NCBI RefSeq assembly: GCF_004346865.1
Contig: NZ_SMGR01000003.1
Location: forward strand, 186,001 to 250,000
Direction: 5' to 3'
DNA from: Shimia isoporae
GTDB taxonomy: Bacteria > Pseudomonadota > Alphaproteobacteria > Rhodobacterales > Rhodobacteraceae
DNA: 64,000 nucleotides
The notes under the pieces were generated by a model, which worked only from the letters and a program-made list of their open reading frames with translations, ran no database searches and was not told the origin of the DNA. Both the position numbers and the translations under genes were made by a program. This document shows, piece after piece, positions 1-9,216 of this stretch; the stretch's first letter is position 1, and each line of letters starts with the position of its first letter.

Positions 1-997
1 CGCAAAGCTCAAGGTGTTCCGGCGCAATCCGGTTGGACAATCGGGCTGCCTCGGCCAGGTCACGGGTCACAATCACCGCTCCAAAATCACGCCAGCTCGC
101 GCCAGCAATATCGCGGCGTTCCAGTGTCTCAAGGCGCTTGTCCACGGCCTCCCCGACGGCTTGGGCAAATGCGCCATCGTCCGTGATCAGGATAGACTGC
201 GCGCTTTCGTCGTGCTCAGCCTGCGACAGCAGATCAAGCGCGATCCAGTCAGGTGTGTTGTCCTTGTCGGCAATCACCAAAATTTCGCTCGGCCCCGCGA
301 TCATGTCGATGCCGACTTTGCCAAAGACCCGCCGCTTGGCCGCTGCGACAAACGCGTTTCCGGGTCCTGTGATCTTGTCCACCGGTGCAATCGTTTCAGT
401 GCCATACGCCAACGCCGCCACCGCCTGTGCCCCGCCGATACGGTAAATTTCGTCTACTCCGGACAACCGGGCCGCCAGCAAAACCAGCGGGTTCGCCACA
501 CCATCCGGCGTCGGCACCACAATAGCCAGCCGCTCAACACCTGCTACTTTGGCAGGAATTGCGTTCATCAGCACCGACGACGGATAGCTCGCCAATCCTC
601 CGGGTACATAAAGACCCGCAGCCGAAACCGCCGTCCAGCGCCAGCCAAGTGTAGCGCCGCTTTCATCAGTCCAGCTGGCGTCCTCCGGTACCTGCCGCGC
701 GTGGTAGGCGCGGATTCGGTCGGCCGCCAGTTCCAGAGCCAAGCGCTCCTCATCGCTCACCTGCGCGCAATAGGCGTCGATCTCTTCGTCAGAAAACCGC
801 AAAGTTTCAGGCGTGAGCTCCAGGCGATCGAACTTTGACGTCAGTTCGATCACTGCCGCATCGCCCCGATGTCGCACGTCAGCAATGATATCGGCGACGA
901 CCGCATCCACATCCGGGCTGTCTTCGCGCTTGGCACCCAACAAAGCTACAAAGCGGGTTTCGAAATCCGCATCCGAGGTGTTCAAAAACTGAGGCAT
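1..997 (-). CDS. hisD: Histidinol dehydrogenase, 3' end outside window
   Basis: This enzyme makes the last two oxidations of histidine synthesis, L-histidinol to L-histidine, with NAD and a bound zinc ion in the cytoplasm. The first 332 residues are visible; the family is about 430 residues long, so roughly the last quarter lies outside the window. The central family signature is present (GPGNAFVAAAKR, then GIDMIAGPSEILVIAD) and the visible part ends at PEHLEL, a conserved stretch with active-site residues. The ATG at 997 is preceded by an AGGAG at a good distance. The gene follows a DUF2948 gene and murA on the same strand, an order common in Rhodobacterales, but a 246-base gap separates it from them, so it may have its own promoter. 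Confidence 0.97.
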   Translation of the reverse strand, partial: MPQFLNTSDADFETRFVALLGAKREDSPDVDAVVADIIADVRHRGDAAVIELTSKFDRLELTPETLRFSDEEIDAYCAQVSDEERLALELAADRIRAYHARQVPEDASWTDESGATLGWRWTAVSAAGLYVPGGLASYPSSVLMNAIPAKVAGVERLAIVVPTPDGVANPLVLLAARLSGVDEIYRIGGAQAVAALAYGTETIAPVDKITGPGNAFVAAAKRRVFGKVGIDMIAGPSEILVIADKDNTPDWIALDLLSQAEHDESAQSILITDDGAFAQAVGEAVDKRLETLERRDIAGASWRDFGAVIVTRDLAEAARLSNRIAPEHLELC

Positions 998-1243
998 AAA
1001 GAGACTCCTTTGGTGCAGGTCTCTTAGACCGCGCGGCTCTGTCTCTCAAGCTGCGTTCGCGACGCATGTCTCGGGTTTCAACTGCCCGATACCAATCGCG
1101 CAACGTCCGCACCCTTCATACATGCCGGAAACGAACTTGGCACCGACGCAATACCGACGTTTTGCAGACGGGTTGCAGACAAGACTGCCCCTTGAAAAAC
1201 AGGGACATTTACCACTTTCAACCGAATTGAGAACGAAGACGCG

Positions 1244-1723
1244 TTACACGTCGTGTTTGGGGGCTGACTTCGACGGCGCCGAATAGGGCCGTGTTACATC
1301 ACGCAGCGAAACTTCCAGAGCCTCAACCTGCAAACGGATGCCGCCATCCCCCGCCAGCATCAACTCGATCACACCTTCAGCGTCTTCTCCAGCTGTGTAA
1401 CCAACCGAGAGGAGCGAAAGAATTGTGTCCGCGTCACCGCGGGCAACGCCTTGACTGGCAACATGCAGCACATTCTCAATCACCAAAAGTGACTGCACCC
1501 GTTCCACTGCACGTTTGCGCGTCTCTGCTGCTTTCAAGTCTTCCCAACGAAACCGGTTGAGCAAGACCGCAAAACGGCGTTCACTCGGGATCCATTGCAT
1601 CTCGTTGGCCGGAAAGACCGCATCCTGCATCAGTGTAGACAGAACCTTCAGGTCTTCGGCGTCCAGCGCCCCAAGGTTCAACGGCTTGTCGCCCCCGTCT
1701 TCGAAACGTGCGTCTTCAGTCAC
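1244..1723 (-). CDS. DUF2948 family protein
   Basis: A 159-residue acidic, soluble protein with no signal peptide or membrane segment. It resembles the DUF2948 family, which is found in alphaproteobacteria directly after murA; its function is unknown. A recognisable stretch near residues 40-60 is rich in Trp, Arg and Phe ([20 protein letters not shown]). The start codon overlaps the murA stop by four bases (ATGA), so the two are very likely translated together. The position beside cell-wall synthesis is suggestive only. About 250 bases without a gene lie between its end and hisD; I see no RNA gene or clear terminator there. Confidence 0.85.
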   Translation of the reverse strand: MTEDARFEDGGDKPLNLGALDAEDLKVLSTLMQDAVFPANEMQWIPSERRFAVLLNRFRWEDLKAAETRKRAVERVQSLLVIENVLHVASQGVARGDADTILSLLSVGYTAGEDAEGVIELMLAGDGGIRLQVEALEVSLRDVTRPYSAPSKSAPKHDV

Positions 1724-2988
1724 CGGTCAGATACCCTTTCAATGTGGGCACCAACGCCCCCGAGTTTTTCCTCAATCCGCTCATAACCACGATCAAGGTG
1801 ATACACACGGCTTACCACGGTCTCACCCTCTGCGGCCATACCGGCGAGGATCAGCGAGACCGATGCCCGCAAATCGGTCGCCATTACCTGCGCACCCTTG
1901 AGCTTTTCAACCCCGTGCACTGTGGCCGTACCGCCATGAACCTCAATCGACGCGCCCATGCGGATCAGTTCCGGCGCGTGCATGAAACGGTTCTCGAAAA
2001 TCTTCTCTTCAAGCACCGAAGTGCCTTCGGCAATACACATCAGCGCCATGAATTGCGCCTGCAAGTCTGTCGGAAACCCCGGGAAAGGCTCAGTGGTCAC
2101 ATCTACGGCTTTAACCCGACCATTCTTGCGAGCCACTTTAAGACCCGCCTTGGTCTCGGCCACATCAATTCCCGCAAGATCCAGCTTCTCGGCAAAACTC
2201 TGTACCAGATCCATCCGTCCGCCGAGCAGCTCCACTTCTCCCCCACAGAATGCAGGAGCCAGCATAAAGGTACCCAGCTCGATCCGATCTGTAACGACCT
2301 GATGGGTCGCGCCATGCAGACGGTCTACGCCTTGAATGACTATTTCACTGCTGCCATCGCCCTCGATCTGCGCACCCATGGCACGCAGGCAATCCGCAAG
2401 GTCGACAATCTCCGGTTCCCGCGCGGCATTGCGAATAACGGTTGTGCCTTTGGCCAAAGTCGACGCCATCAGAATGTTCTCGGTCGCCCCGACAGACGCG
2501 AACGACAACTCCATCTCTGCGCCTTTCAAACCGTTAGGAGCCTTGGCGTGCAGATAGCCGTCCCGCAATTCGATCTCGGCGCCAAGCTTTTCCAGGCCGT
2601 ATATGTGCAAGTCCATTGGGCGGGCGCCAATCGCGCAACCACCAGGGAGCGACACAACCGCATGACCCAACCGCGCCAACATCGGTCCCAACACAAGGTT
2701 GGAGGCGCGCATCTTCCGCACAATGTCATAGTCCGCGACGTGGTTATCGAGGTTGTGCGAGCTCATCGCCTGCACCTTACCATCTTGCAATGAAGTCACT
2801 TCGGCGCCCAGCGACTGCAGCAAAAGCGTCATGGTCTTGATGTCGCTTAAACGGGGCGCATTGGTCAGCGTCAGCGGTTCTTCACTGAGAATCGTGGCGG
2901 GCATCAGCGTCAAGCAGGCATTCTTGGCGCCCGCGATCGGAATCTGCCCACTCAGCGGGCCATTCCCGCGCACAACTATAGAGTCCAT
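1720..2988 (-). CDS. murA: UDP-N-acetylglucosamine 1-carboxyvinyltransferase
   Basis: MurA transfers enolpyruvate from PEP to UDP-GlcNAc, the first committed step of peptidoglycan synthesis, in the cytoplasm. At 422 residues it has the usual family length. The catalytic loop cysteine is seen as Cys118 in [14 protein letters not shown], so it should be fosfomycin-sensitive as in typical Cys enzymes. The N-terminal substrate-binding Lys-Asn is in AGAKNACL (residues 20-27). The ATG at 2988 is preferred over an upstream in-frame TTG at 2991, because ATG gives a one-base TGATG overlap with the small gene before it. A four-base overlap couples it to the DUF2948 gene downstream. Confidence 0.97.
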   Translation of the reverse strand: MDSIVVRGNGPLSGQIPIAGAKNACLTLMPATILSEEPLTLTNAPRLSDIKTMTLLLQSLGAEVTSLQDGKVQAMSSHNLDNHVADYDIVRKMRASNLVLGPMLARLGHAVVSLPGGCAIGARPMDLHIYGLEKLGAEIELRDGYLHAKAPNGLKGAEMELSFASVGATENILMASTLAKGTTVIRNAAREPEIVDLADCLRAMGAQIEGDGSSEIVIQGVDRLHGATHQVVTDRIELGTFMLAPAFCGGEVELLGGRMDLVQSFAEKLDLAGIDVAETKAGLKVARKNGRVKAVDVTTEPFPGFPTDLQAQFMALMCIAEGTSVLEEKIFENRFMHAPELIRMGASIEVHGGTATVHGVEKLKGAQVMATDLRASVSLILAGMAAEGETVVSRVYHLDRGYERIEEKLGGVGAHIERVSDR

Positions 2989-3158
2989 CAATCCTGCCCT
3001 TTACTCTTCACTGCCTCTGTATCTCCCTCCGAAGACGCCGACCGCGCCTTTGCCTGCGCCTTGCGACGGCCCATGTTCGCCTTGAGCGCCGCTTTCAGCC
3101 GGTCCTCTTTTGTTAGCGCTTTTTGCGCTGGTTTTTTGGAGGGTGATTTGTGTTCCAT
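2988..3158 (-). CDS. Small basic protein upstream of murA (56 aa)
   Basis: This short gene encodes 56 residues rich in Lys, Ala and Arg, beginning [18 protein letters not shown] and ending KSKGQD. It has no membrane segment or cysteine; the composition suggests a highly charged, possibly nucleic-acid- or ribosome-associated protein, but that is inference. Support for it being real: an AAGGAA ribosome binding site six bases before the ATG, and a stop that overlaps the murA start (TGATG), the usual coupling in this operon. I do not recognise a named family. It is below the size that many annotation pipelines keep. Confidence 0.75.
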   Translation of the reverse strand: MEHKSPSKKPAQKALTKEDRLKAALKANMGRRKAQAKARSASSEGDTEAVKSKGQD

Positions 3159-3245
3159 GCACTTTCCTTACATGAGGCATAAAAAACCGTCCAGATTGCG
3201 CTTGCACAGTCCGAAGTTTGAGTCTAAATCCCCGCCCACGGTAAT

Positions 3246-3320
3246 GCTGCTGTAGCTCAGTGGTAGAGCGCACCCTTGGTAAGGGTGAGGTCGGGAGTTC
3301 AATCCTCCCCAGCAGCACCA
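3246..3320 (+). tRNA. tRNA-Thr (anticodon GGU)
   Basis: A complete cloverleaf is visible. The acceptor stem GCTGCTG (3246-3252) pairs with CAGCAGC (3310-3316), followed by discriminator A and an encoded CCA. The D arm has GCTC/GAGC, the anticodon stem is CACCC/GGGTG with loop TTGGTAA, giving anticodon GGT, and the T arm contains GTTCAATCC. It therefore reads the Thr codons ACC and ACU. It lies divergent from the murA operon. No second copy of its 3' end was noticed in the window, so there is no sign of an integrated element here. Confidence 0.97.
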
Positions 3321-3986
3321 CCGGATCTTCCAAAAAATCGAACGCCAAGTTGCTGTCGCCTGAAATCCGTTTTGGCGACAAATCGACCCGATTTGCTGAT
3401 TCCCGACAGGTAAGAATCTTCCGACCTTATCGGCGAACATCCGCTTGATTCGAATCACTTTTGTTCGCAATTCGCCACCAATTTGGCGCAACGGTCGATT
3501 TTGTCCCCAAATTGAAACCAATCTCGTGTCACTATTTGTGTCTGGCGGGACACAAGCTTGCGAGCGCTGACACCAATTCATTGGTTCGTATTTGGAAACG
3601 ACAAATTGGCCAACACGAAATTTGTCACAATTCCCAATACCAGTTTGCGCAAATCTGGCCAAAATGTGGCGCAAATTCGTTCACATCTACCCAAAATCGC
3701 GCCCCATTTTCGCCGCAATCCGGAAACAATACGCAAAAAGCCCTGCATTCATTGAGTTGGTTAACAAATGGTTAACGCCACATTTCCGGTTCTTTTTCGT
3801 CTAATTCTAGATGTTTTTGTTTCAACGCCGCCTTGTTTCGCTCATATTTGAGCCACGCCTATCTGGGGGGCGTACGTTCTGGCTTGGGGCAGCCATTCAA
3901 CAATTGGGCACCTTTTTAGGGTGTTGGAATCCGTTCTGACTGAGCGGTGGGAATGATGCATTTCGCGATTCTTGGGATCGTGAGCC
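3321..3986. other. AT-rich intergenic region before the RTX gene
   Basis: About 660 bases without a convincing gene, clearly richer in A and T than the surroundings. It holds many short related words of the type AATTTGGCGCAA, CAAATTGGCC, TTTGCGCAAA and GGCCAAAATG, and one inverted repeat TTGTGTC-N6-GACACAA near 3535-3555. A perfect CtrA-type box lies at 3761-3776. Open frames crossing it on either strand lack ribosome binding sites or run through the tRNA, so I treat it as regulatory DNA, with the RTX gene promoter most likely in its right part. Confidence 0.6.
3761..3776. promoter_or_regulatory. CtrA-type binding box TTAA-N7-TTAAC
   Basis: The sequence TTAACAAATGGTTAAC matches the full alphaproteobacterial CtrA consensus TTAA-N7-TTAAC exactly. 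It lies about 235 bases before the start of the RTX-Hint gene. In Rhodobacterales the CtrA phosphorelay controls motility, gene transfer agent and some secreted proteins, so control of this surface or secreted protein is a reasonable inference. The distance to the start implies a long leader, or a promoter close to the box. Confidence 0.65.
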
Positions 3987-4010
3987 GTGCGCAGAGGAAA
4001 CGAGGGAACA

Positions 4011-7000
4011 ATGGCTGATCCGACAGGTCCTGGTATCGTCGATGGAACCGAAAACGACGATGTAATTGAAGTAGGTTTTGCTGACGGCGAAGGCGACGCA
4101 GTTGCAAACGCCGGTGCGGCAATCAGCGCGCAAGGCGGCGACGACCTTGTAGAAGGCGGCAATGGCGACGACACTATTTACGCTGGCAACGGCGATGACA
4201 CAGTGTACGCAGGTGCCGGCGACGACGAAGTGTTCGGAGATGAAAGCGACCCGCAAGACGCGCCTCAAGATGGCGATCTGGAACCGGGTGACGATCTGCT
4301 CGCCGGCGAAGCGGGCTCCGATACAATCCACGGCAACGGCGGCGACGACGTGATCTACGGCGGCTTCGCACCGTCCAGCGACACCGGTGGTGGCGTAACC
4401 GGCGGCATCGAAAGCTTCAATTGGAGCGAAGCAGGTGTTGCTGCCGACGGCGACGCGCTGAACGGTCCGGTCACCCAGGACACGGGCACCGTATCTGTAG
4501 AGTTCACCACAACTGTATCCGGTGGCGCGACCTCAGAATTTGATACCGCCGCCCAGCTTCTTGACGGCATTGACGCTGGTCCGACGACGGCGAACATCAA
4601 TAGCGCCCTGCGCATGGACACAGGCGCTGGTACCGGCGCATCTACAACCGCGGCGTTGGAATTCTCCGAAGCAGTAGAAAACGTTCAGTTCCGCATCAAC
4701 GATATCGACGGCAACGCCGTGTCCAAAGTGTGGGCCTACGACGTCGACGGAAACCGCCTCGAAGTCACTCTCACGGCGACGGCCGACACGAACCTGCATC
4801 TGACCGATGTAGATGGCGACGGCACCAACGAAGCCGCGATTTCAAGCGGCGCAAACCCCGGCGCGCCCGGCGACCCCGCGAACTCCGTTCTGGTCAGCAT
4901 CCCGGGACCGGTGGCACGTATCGAAATCATTACCATCAATCTGGACGATGAACCGGCCGACATCACGGTCTCGGACGTCTACTTCACGACTGAGACAGTC
5001 GTCGTATCCACCGAAGATGGCGACGATGTTCTGACCGGCGGCGAAGGCAGCGACCTTATCTACGGTCAGGACGGTGAAGATGAGATCACCGGCGGAGAAG
5101 GTGTCGACACCATCGACGGCGGCGCTGACGCAGACACAATCATTGGCGGCAGCACACTGGATCTCGTTAACGGCGGTGGCGACGGCGACGACGACGACAC
5201 CCTTGACCTGCGCGGTCTGGGACCGATCACCGTGGTCTATGATCCCGAGAACGGCGAAAACGGTGTAGCCGTGATCGACGAAACCGGCGAAGCCTTTGAA
5301 TTCTTTGACATCGAGAACATTCTTGCGGACGAAATTTCTGACCGTGACCGTGATGGCATCGTCGAGGGTTCAGCCGCAGCGGATCTGATGGATCTGAACT
5401 ACGACGGGGACCCGGATGGTGACTTTGTCGACAACGAGGACAACATTTTCCCGTCCAATGAACCAAACGATGACATTATCGTGGGCTTTGGTGGCGACGA
5501 CACCATTGTTGCAGCCGAGGGTGACGACATCGCCTTTGGTGGCGAAGGCAATGACATCATGGGGGGCGGCGCAGGTGACGACAGCATGGCTGGCGGCGCA
5601 GGCGACGACTACATGGAAGGCGCAACTGGCAACGATGTCCTCTACGGTCGCGATGGTCACGATACCCTCGCTGGTGGCGATGACGACGACTTGCTCGTCG
5701 GCGAACACGGCGACGACGTCCTTGCTGGCGGCGCGGGCGAAGACACGCTCGTCGGTGGCACAGGCAACGATACGCTGGACGGCTCTTCCGGCAACGACTT
5801 GATGAAGGGCAACGAAGGCGACGACCTTCTGGACTCCGGTGGCGGTGACGACACCGTACACGGCGGTGAAGGCAATGACTTCATCGAAGGCAACCCCGGA
5901 AACGACGAACTCTGGGGCGATGAGGGTGACGACACCATCTTCGGCAACGACGGTGACGACACCATCCACGGCGGCGCAGGCAACGACACCATCTCGACCG
6001 GACCGGGCGAAGATATTGTCGACGCTGGCGACGACCGTGACCTGATCATCGTTGTTGGCCAGGATGACCAGTTCATCGACGGTGCAGAAGGCGGTGACGA
6101 CTTCGACACGCTCGAAGTACGCGGCCGCGCCGAGATCGTTTACGATCCTATGAACGCAGAGAACGGTGTCGTGCACTACCTCGATGGCGACGGAGTTCGC
6201 ACGGGTATCACCACGACCTTCGTGAACATCGAAAACGTCGTGATCGTTGACACCAGCGAACTGGACGGCGTGGTCGAAGGCACCGATGGCGACGACCTGA
6301 TCGACGCCTCTTACATGGGTGATCCCGAAGGCGACCGGATCGACAACTTCGACGCTCTGGACAACTTCCTGGACGAACCTCTCGACTCCACAGTCCCGTC
6401 AAGCTTCTTTGAATTCCCCGGCGGCACGCCGCGTGGTGACGAGCGTGACGCGGTTGATGCGGGCGACGGCAACGATACCGTATTCTCCGGCCAAGGCGAC
6501 GACGTCGTTCACGGTGGTGCAGGCGACGACAGCATCGACGCTGGCGCGGGCTTTGATGATGTGTCCGGCGGCTCTGGAAACGACACCATCTTTGGTGGCA
6601 TCGGTACAGACAAACTGTTCGGTGAAGGCGACGACGACGTTCTTTACGGCGGTGATCAGTCCGACACCATCTACGGTGGCGACGGCAACGACGAACTCTG
6701 GGGTGAAGACGACGCCGACTCTCTGATCGGCGGCGAAGGTGACGACACCTTCGTTGGCGGGCAGGGTTCCGACACCATTGATGGTGGCGAAGGCAACGAC
6801 TCGATCCTTGCTGGTGACGGCGATGACGTGATCATGACCGGTAGCGGTGCCAACTATGTAGACGCCGGTTCCGGCGACAACATGGTGATGGCCGGTATCG
6901 GTGACGATACGCTGGTCGGCGGCTCCGGTGCGGACAGCATTGATGGCAACGGCGGCAACGACTTGATCATCGGTGGCGCGGGTGTTGACACCATCGACGG

Positions 7001-8261
7001 CGGCGAAGGCGATGACCGCATCACAGGCGGTACACCCGGTGTAACCGGTGTGGCCTCTGTCGGTCAGACACCGGACGACCTCAGTGGTGGGGCCGGCGAC
7101 GATATCATCAACGGTGACTCCGGGGACGACCGCATCAACGGCGGCGACGACAACGACAGCCTCGGCGGCGGTATCGGCGCAGACTCCATCAACGGTGGCG
7201 ACGGCGACGACGTTATCTATGGTGAAGATAGCTTCGATCTGGACACAGGCGAACTGGCTGACCGCCCGGACGACTTTGGCGCAGCCTTGGCCCTTGAACC
7301 TGGTGATGACAGCATCAACGCGGGCGCAGGTAACGACCTTGTCTTTGGCCAAGAAGGCGACGACTTGGTGCGCGGCGGTGAAGGCGACGACACCATCTCC
7401 GGTGGCATCGGCACCGATACGCTGGAAGGCGAAGACGATCAGGATACGTTCGTGATCGGCTCAGCCGAGGAAGGCATCGGCGACGAGATCTTCGGTGGCG
7501 ACGGCGGTGTTGACATGGACCGTCTCGACATTGCCGGCGAGCGTGGTGTTGACTGGCGTGTTGTTGACATGGTCACCGACAGCGACGGTAACGGCTTTGA
7601 CGGTACAATCGAGTTCCTCGATAGCTCCGGCGACGCACCGTTCGTAATCGGCACAGCAACCTTCGAGAACATCGAAATCGTCTGCTTCACACCGGGGACG
7701 AAGATCCTGACCCCGATGGGAGAAGTTTCGGTCGAAAACCTGTCCGAAGGCGATCTGGTTGTGACCCGCGACAACGGCTTGCAAGCCATCCGCTGGGCTG
7801 GCTCCCGCAGCCTGTCCGCGTCGGAACTGGCTGCACGTCCGGAACTGCGTCCGGTGATGATCCGCCAAGGTGCACTGGGTCCGAACCAACCAGAGCGCGA
7901 CATGATGGTCTCGCCAAACCACCGCATGCTGCTCGTTTCCGAGCAGGCGGAGCTCCTGTTTGAAGAGCGTGAGGTTCTGGTAGCGGCCAAACACCTGACC
8001 CACCTCAACGGTGTGGACGTTGTCGACGTCGAAGACGTGACCTACATCCACATCATGTGCGAACAGCACGAGGTGGTTCTTGCAGACGGCGCCTGGAGCG
8101 AAAGCTTCCAGCCGGGCGACTATTCCATGCAGGGCATCGAAGAAGAGCAGCGTGAAGAAATCTACGCACTCTTCCCGGAACTGCGCGAAGAAGAAGGCCT
8201 AGCGGCGTATACCGCTGCGCGCCTGTCGCTCAAGCGCCACGAGGCTAAGCTGCTCGCGTAA
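4011..8261 (+). CDS. Large RTX calcium-binding protein with C-terminal Hint domain
   Basis: A very acidic 1416-residue protein. Blocks of nine-residue RTX repeats (GGxGxDxhx) occur near residues 10-110, 335-390, 485-700 and 800-1160; such repeats fold into calcium-filled beta-rolls outside the cell. A non-repeat segment at about 110-330 looks like a beta-sandwich. A module with VYDPxNxENGV, an IEN motif and a DPxGDxxDN stretch appears twice, about 300 residues apart (near 410 and 711). The C-terminus from Cys1225 (CFTPGTKILTP) is a Hint-type (hedgehog/intein) domain to about 1360, followed by a charged tail. No N-terminal signal peptide is present, so type I export is likely, but no exporter genes are adjacent. 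The ATG at 4011 has a GAGGGA site; an upstream ATG at 3987 lacks one. Confidence 0.93.
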   Translation: MADPTGPGIVDGTENDDVIEVGFADGEGDAVANAGAAISAQGGDDLVEGGNGDDTIYAGNGDDTVYAGAGDDEVFGDESDPQDAPQDGDLEPGDDLLAGEAGSDTIHGNGGDDVIYGGFAPSSDTGGGVTGGIESFNWSEAGVAADGDALNGPVTQDTGTVSVEFTTTVSGGATSEFDTAAQLLDGIDAGPTTANINSALRMDTGAGTGASTTAALEFSEAVENVQFRINDIDGNAVSKVWAYDVDGNRLEVTLTATADTNLHLTDVDGDGTNEAAISSGANPGAPGDPANSVLVSIPGPVARIEIITINLDDEPADITVSDVYFTTETVVVSTEDGDDVLTGGEGSDLIYGQDGEDEITGGEGVDTIDGGADADTIIGGSTLDLVNGGGDGDDDDTLDLRGLGPITVVYDPENGENGVAVIDETGEAFEFFDIENILADEISDRDRDGIVEGSAAADLMDLNYDGDPDGDFVDNEDNIFPSNEPNDDIIVGFGGDDTIVAAEGDDIAFGGEGNDIMGGGAGDDSMAGGAGDDYMEGATGNDVLYGRDGHDTLAGGDDDDLLVGEHGDDVLAGGAGEDTLVGGTGNDTLDGSSGNDLMKGNEGDDLLDSGGGDDTVHGGEGNDFIEGNPGNDELWGDEGDDTIFGNDGDDTIHGGAGNDTISTGPGEDIVDAGDDRDLIIVVGQDDQFIDGAEGGDDFDTLEVRGRAEIVYDPMNAENGVVHYLDGDGVRTGITTTFVNIENVVIVDTSELDGVVEGTDGDDLIDASYMGDPEGDRIDNFDALDNFLDEPLDSTVPSSFFEFPGGTPRGDERDAVDAGDGNDTVFSGQGDDVVHGGAGDDSIDAGAGFDDVSGGSGNDTIFGGIGTDKLFGEGDDDVLYGGDQSDTIYGGDGNDELWGEDDADSLIGGEGDDTFVGGQGSDTIDGGEGNDSILAGDGDDVIMTGSGANYVDAGSGDNMVMAGIGDDTLVGGSGADSIDGNGGNDLIIGGAGVDTIDGGEGDDRITGGTPGVTGVASVGQTPDDLSGGAGDDIINGDSGDDRINGGDDNDSLGGGIGADSINGGDGDDVIYGEDSFDLDTGELADRPDDFGAALALEPGDDSINAGAGNDLVFGQEGDDLVRGGEGDDTISGGIGTDTLEGEDDQDTFVIGSAEEGIGDEIFGGDGGVDMDRLDIAGERGVDWRVVDMVTDSDGNGFDGTIEFLDSSGDAPFVIGTATFENIEIVCFTPGTKILTPMGEVSVENLSEGDLVVTRDNGLQAIRWAGSRSLSASELAARPELRPVMIRQGALGPNQPERDMMVSPNHRMLLVSEQAELLFEEREVLVAAKHLTHLNGVDVVDVEDVTYIHIMCEQHEVVLADGAWSESFQPGDYSMQGIEEEQREEIYALFPELREEEGLAAYTAARLSLKRHEAKLLA

Positions 8262-8291
8262 CCGCGACGGCACAATGTTTCGCTATGGGAT

Positions 8292-8324
8292 GGGTCGGCC
8301 GTGGGGGCCGGCCCTTCTCTTTTT
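8292..8324 (+). terminator. Rho-independent terminator of the RTX gene
   Basis: A nine-base stem (8292-8300 with 8306-8314, one G-T pair) closes a five-base loop and is followed by TTCTCTTTTT. It lies 30 bases after the RTX-Hint stop codon. Confidence 0.9.
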
Positions 8325-8417
8325 GGGAGCCTCTTCGCGTGCAAAGGGCTGGACAGCCTCCTGCCTAATGTCTTTGATCATTCCGACCACTCACCCAACC
8401 CAAAGGGGACACATGAC

Positions 8418-9194
8418 ATGCCGGCGCCAAAGAACACGTTTAAAGCGGCTCTCGCAAACAACCAGCCGCAGATCGGATGTTGGATGTCTTTCGCAGAGGC
8501 TTACGCAGCCGAACTCATGTCCACCACCGGCTTTGACTGGCTGGTGATTGATGGCGAACACGGTCCCAATGACCTGCGAAGCATCCGTGACCAACTTATG
8601 GTTATTGATCCCTCGCCCAGCCATGCCGTGGTCCGTGTGCCCTATGGGCAGGATTGGATCATAAAGCAGGCGCTTGATGCCGGCGCGCAAACCTTGCTCG
8701 TGCCGCTCGTCGATACAGCAGACCAGGCGCGCGAACTGGTTCGCGCCTGCCGCTATGCCCCAGAAGGCATTCGCGGCATGGGAGGCGCCGGTTCTCGCGT
8801 AACTGGGTTCGGCGCGATCCCGGACTATGTAACCACAGCAAACGATGAAATCTGTTTGTTAGTTCAAGCAGAAAGCCGACTCGCCATTGAAAACCTTGAT
8901 GAAATTCTGGCCGTTGAAGGAGTGGACGGTGTGTTCATCGGTCCCGCGGATCTCTCGGCCGATATGGGATACCCCGGCAACTCGGAAGCTGACGAGGTCC
9001 AGGACACCATCGAGGCTGCAATCAAGAAAACCCGGGCCGCTGGCAAGGCGGCAGGCATCCTGACACTCACTCTCGAAGGTGCCAAGAAGCATCTTGAGCA
9101 AGGCGCAACGTTCGTCGCGGTTGGCATGGACACACTCGTTCTTGCCAAGGCCGCGCGCGCATTGAGTGCCGACGCCAAAGCGTTTCTGGACTGA
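8418..9194 (+). CDS. HpcH/HpaI family aldolase
   Basis: A 258-residue class II (metal-dependent) aldolase of the HpcH/HpaI family, which splits 2-keto-3-deoxy acids such as 4-hydroxy-2-oxoheptanedioate or 2-keto-3-deoxy-sugar acids into pyruvate and an aldehyde. The family hallmarks are FDWLVIDGEHGPND near residue 37, GAQTLLVPLVDTADQA, the metal-binding Glu of VQAESRLAIEN and the following VFIGPADLSADMG. Length is normal. The ATG at 8418 follows an AAAGGGG site. The actual substrate cannot be told from sequence. It is followed after 22 bases by a channel gene on the same strand, but a functional link is not evident. Confidence 0.9.
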   Translation: MPAPKNTFKAALANNQPQIGCWMSFAEAYAAELMSTTGFDWLVIDGEHGPNDLRSIRDQLMVIDPSPSHAVVRVPYGQDWIIKQALDAGAQTLLVPLVDTADQARELVRACRYAPEGIRGMGGAGSRVTGFGAIPDYVTTANDEICLLVQAESRLAIENLDEILAVEGVDGVFIGPADLSADMGYPGNSEADEVQDTIEAAIKKTRAAGKAAGILTLTLEGAKKHLEQGATFVAVGMDTLVLAKAARALSADAKAFLD

Positions 9195-9216
9195 ACGACA
9201 AGAACGGAGACGACTT

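Noticed and set aside
14-838. Plus-strand open frame opposite hisD
   Set aside because: hisD on the minus strand is certain from its motifs; the opposite frame has no similarity or ribosome binding site.
1708-2793. Plus-strand open frame opposite murA
   Set aside because: It is the shadow of murA, which has the catalytic Cys loop and full length.
3168-3674. Minus-strand frame running through tRNA-Thr
   Set aside because: It crosses the tRNA in antisense and the AT-rich region; the translation shows no family pattern and the tRNA is certain.
3246-4010. tRNA-Thr as attachment site of a genomic island with the RTX gene
   Set aside because: No integrase and no repeated copy of the tRNA 3' end could be found in the window; composition of the RTX gene itself is GC-rich like the rest.
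5370-7352. Long open frames on the minus strand and in other plus frames inside the RTX gene
   Set aside because: They are by-products of the repetitive GGxGxD codon pattern, which lacks stop codons in several frames. They have no ribosome binding sites and show low-complexity Val/Ala- or Ser/Pro-rich translations.
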